14,861 bases of DNA, taken from contig DLOQ01000170.1 of assembly GCA_002479655.1 (NCBI GenBank), positions 18,086 to 32,946 on the forward strand. Reading direction: 5' to 3'. This DNA comes from Lachnospiraceae bacterium UBA7480 (GTDB lineage Bacteria > Bacillota > Clostridia > Lachnospirales > Lachnospiraceae). The first letter of the stretch is position 1; every line of letters starts with the position of its first letter. This document shows positions 13,301 to 14,861 of the stretch, in pieces. Below the pieces are notes generated by a model that was not told where the DNA came from, searched no databases, and saw only the letters and a list, made by a program, of their open reading frames with translations. The translations under genes and the position numbers were made by a program.

Positions 13301-14861
13301 GCAATACTGTACAGGTCTGTTTGAGGCATCTCATCAGGAAGCGGTAGAGATAGAGATCGTTATATTCCCATTGCCGACATATGCGCAGCTTTTGGCAGGG
13401 GAAACACCCGATATGTTGATAGTGGAAGGTAATGAGCTTATGGTGAGTGGTAGTTCGGATGACGAAAGCAGCCGTAACAGCAATCAAGGTAATCCGGTCA
13501 CATGTCCGGGTGATCCAGATTGTAATTTTTCGGTGAATATAAATGGAACGGATGTGACTATACCATGCTGCCAGAAAACGGAAAATGCGTATTGGTTTTT
13601 TGACAGCGGCGCAGTGACACGTTATACGGATACAGCGGGAAATGAAGTAGAAATATCCGTTGGCGGCAGCGGTCTGCCATCCATAGGGATAGCAGGCTAT
13701 CCGACAGCGGAAGAAAGGGAGCTTGATAAAGGTGGCGGGGCGGCGATCATGTACCCTGTTGGTCAGCTTGGAAATCAAAGCGGAAATTATGGTAATAACA
13801 CTGTATGGTTCACCGGCGGTAACTGTCTGCATGGACTGAGTTATACCGATAATGGAATAGGCAGTGAGTATATGTATAATGCAATCAAAGAAGATACATG
13901 CTGGTCGGAGACAGAAGCAAGGCATGAAATCAGTCGTACCGGCTGTGCAATATCGACTCCTGTACCGGTATCCAGATACGAATATAACTCTGCCAGCGCC
14001 GATTCCCTTGCATATGTTAATGGGTACGAAAATGGCGGTCCAATCTTTTTTTATAAATATGATTATGCAGTAGTTGAAGATGGATATTCTACTTGTCATG
14101 ATACAGATACTGACGGAGATGGTCCTGATTATCAGTGCAGCAATCATGGAAATGCTAACGGTTCATGCTCTCATTCAGTGATGACATATGCAATGGCAAT
14201 ATATCGTACAACTTATACCCGAAACTGTAAAGGGCATTGTGTGTATTACTGTGGGGGTCACTTGAAAGCAAATCTGTACGGCAGAGTATATTCATTCTCA
14301 CAGGATCAGATTAATGCGGCTGAAAATGGCTGTATGGATGAATTTGCCAAAATAGATGCCGGAGCCATTGATTATTCTAATGCAAGGATGGCAGCTGAAA
14401 CAGACTGTCTTGTAGACGGAAATACTCATGTTGGCTGCCGGACAGATGCGCGGGCAAATCTCAGTTTTTTGGACTGCGATGTAGGCCTTGTCAATATCGC
14501 TGGTCTTAACATTAATGTATTTAATGATAATGGTAGCTTTTATAATACTCAGGACTGGAAAATGGCAGAAGATACAAAATACGGTCTTGTCGGAGCAAAT
14601 ATATACCGGTGTAATGATATTTTTGATGTGGATTTGTGTATTTTGTATGGCTGGGGACTGTTTCCGATAGGTGGAAGCTTATCTTCTACCGGTACGACTT
14701 ATAAAGATTTTGTGCCATGGACGGGGGATAATATGTTTTTGGCTGTTAATAAGTTTCGGATGGACTGGGATGAGATATATGGTTTTGATATACCGATCAA
14801 CCTTGGGTACAGTGTTTTGTCGGATAAAGAAATCGAAGCCATTATAGAAAGTGTTACGGCT
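10302..14861 (+). CDS. Giant single-pass membrane protein of the T4SS operon (3' end outside window)
   Basis: I translated this frame through the window end and met no stop: 4560 bases, at least 1520 residues. Residues 1-170 and 240-460 are mostly helical and coiled-coil-like, with no signal peptide. A loop resembling a calcium site, DKDNSGLTAVD, lies at 467-477. Residues 615-705 are strongly basic. One membrane helix follows (about 735-757, VLGIILLVLFGVSFVIVLTS), which puts the N-terminal half inside and the C-terminal half outside. Only 2 cysteines precede the helix and 22 follow it. The exterior half has an EF-hand loop DANNNGIIEPEE (899-910), DTDTDGDGPD (1267-1276) and a Cys/His cluster CKGHCVYYCGGH (1309-1320). 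In related elements the gene after VirB4 encodes a membrane protein with a cell-wall peptidase (CD1108-like), so a hydrolase domain may lie beyond the window. The role as envelope-spanning channel part is inferred. Confidence 0.85.
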   Translation, partial: MALTNETRNFYGITKFISYQFENLAERIIAENNKAANQNHTDYFEQMSADNIKNQSVEQAKYLSKWDDAHREAQKEYEQANTSVLNLQASYDAYKRVDTSGMDSIAFAQHQQQMADAERLLHNAQYKCDVIQKQLNSQTMQYSFKSREEMDEAVDTMNIYLRDAGLPPMRYESNRDAGTFNGQWVLQCPSVYSTAMEKAYESAANRPVEYYQPLAVDQHARQDESWAVQAMARNPILSVTSGPNMPGIDVITRKMQELDRIVTGKAFEDGREAFHSIVVAPIAHESVRDSEYASILNNISNADSKIDHINSLYADVLQQAEFYSTDFKNNFDLMKSIRNQSEDDYNNIRQAVGVLNTGNDVRDFDAEQYARIVFGETAQNGIDKATAEMKAKYGYQDVVDPKTGKIDFEKSEQIAYKTLESAKEKYSSEIEAEKEKYIENALGGHSIDDLNELRAAKGAKKFSAMYDKDNSGLTAVDLNRINRDLLLANKIRLVDKNGNTLFRKNGSLDIKRLEKSGIKYMHLIGKDGNPMTKEEFELLKKMGQKDAGYFTQNIGKIAAYGGGFIAKMSKEDQDYSWANEIMSATRFGKNTYQTLVEAKKLAASGAGRFEYKPERLRAAMDRAKARTANRRKVKQTKHDLKKSNSKPKIISDEKIKGYAQKEEIRIVKEDRFQKAYDSMKKRVKEQLKRTRLGRGVLKTGEKAGNMFRLINDISIQIHEMLAKLAASIIPATAEVLGIILLVLFGVSFVIVLTSSIAGLLDADAVDKTVIYHLYEDLKMEEDAWLDSLVETAGNGTLWEYRYDFRYGKYYQYSDSTSVDWMGITTVTASGFGKYISHLEHTTGGRVRFEADGSGVTGKVYMNPFDFYPLDKNNVEKEASGYDGGSSLTLVANMTDNAHDANNNGIIEPEEHIFGAKGGGHTSNIKDILCMMDIAMQFDTTGSGTLTSSVTQVNLENFFSEAVTSIKAIGLGISTIWDGEALGKWADCVEGHDTVSYYHLVQYCTGLFEASHQEAVEIEIVIFPLPTYAQLLAGETPDMLIVEGNELMVSGSSDDESSRNSNQGNPVTCPGDPDCNFSVNINGTDVTIPCCQKTENAYWFFDSGAVTRYTDTAGNEVEISVGGSGLPSIGIAGYPTAEERELDKGGGAAIMYPVGQLGNQSGNYGNNTVWFTGGNCLHGLSYTDNGIGSEYMYNAIKEDTCWSETEARHEISRTGCAISTPVPVSRYEYNSASADSLAYVNGYENGGPIFFYKYDYAVVEDGYSTCHDTDTDGDGPDYQCSNHGNANGSCSHSVMTYAMAIYRTTYTRNCKGHCVYYCGGHLKANLYGRVYSFSQDQINAAENGCMDEFAKIDAGAIDYSNARMAAETDCLVDGNTHVGCRTDARANLSFLDCDVGLVNIAGLNINVFNDNGSFYNTQDWKMAEDTKYGLVGANIYRCNDIFDVDLCILYGWGLFPIGGSLSSTGTTYKDFVPWTGDNMFLAVNKFRMDWDEIYGFDIPINLGYSVLSDKEIEAIIESVTA

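Noticed and set aside
13218..14147. Long minus-strand open frame of 309 codons opposite the giant gene
   Set aside because: It lies fully inside the plus-strand frame of the giant protein. It has an odd composition rich in Ile, Arg and Cys and no ribosome binding site or operon context, so it is an antisense shadow.
1..14861. CRISPR arrays, tRNA or rRNA genes, insertion sequences, integrase or att repeats
   Set aside because: No regularly spaced repeats, tRNA-like cloverleaf, transposase or recombinase motifs were seen on either strand.

Overview
The window looks like chromosome, or an integrated or extrachromosomal element, from a low-GC endospore-forming member of the Clostridia, probably near the Lachnospiraceae. 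The reasons are a SpoIIAB/SigF sporulation pair, strong Shine-Dalgarno sites (AAGGAG, GGAGG), AT-rich intergenic DNA, and a conjugation ATPase that resembles, from memory, the CD1110 family of Tn1549/CTn-type elements. No database search was possible, so family names rest on motif and remembered sequence resemblance.

Layout. (1) 144-1357 holds spoIIAB and sigF, overlapping by one base and closed by a hairpin and an intrinsic terminator. spoIIAA, which normally comes first, is not in the window. (2) 1532-4618 holds two large soluble proteins (519 and 477 aa) that I cannot assign. The second has a near-consensus extended -10 promoter and a GC-rich leader hairpin of its own. (3) 4619-5534 is a regulatory-looking stretch. 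It has a long inverted repeat, a minus-strand gene for an 89-aa two-helix membrane protein, and about 440 bp of non-coding DNA with A-tracts, a dyad, a roughly 120-nt foldable element, a perfect DnaA-box 9-mer and a leader hairpin. (4) 5535-14861 is one plus-strand operon with short gaps: VirB4/TraE-like ATPase (833 aa), a 63-aa protein, a 440-aa protein with a degenerate GGDEF domain, coiled coil and two CxxC pairs, a 218-aa unknown, and a giant membrane protein of at least 1520 aa that runs off the window. This last frame is open for 4560 bases.

Interpretation. Region 4 is best read as part of a Gram-positive type IV secretion or conjugation module. The ATPase would energise assembly or transfer. 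The giant protein, with a basic cytoplasmic half, one membrane helix and a cysteine-rich exterior half, would be the envelope-spanning component, in the place where related elements encode a membrane protein with a wall hydrolase. The GGDEF-like protein and the 218-aa protein are not parts I know from such operons. No relaxase, VirD4/TraG coupling protein, VirB6-like protein, PrgI-like protein, integrase or att site is visible, so mobility is unproven. The base composition drops sharply after sigF, so a boundary between core genome and acquired DNA may lie near 1358-1531.
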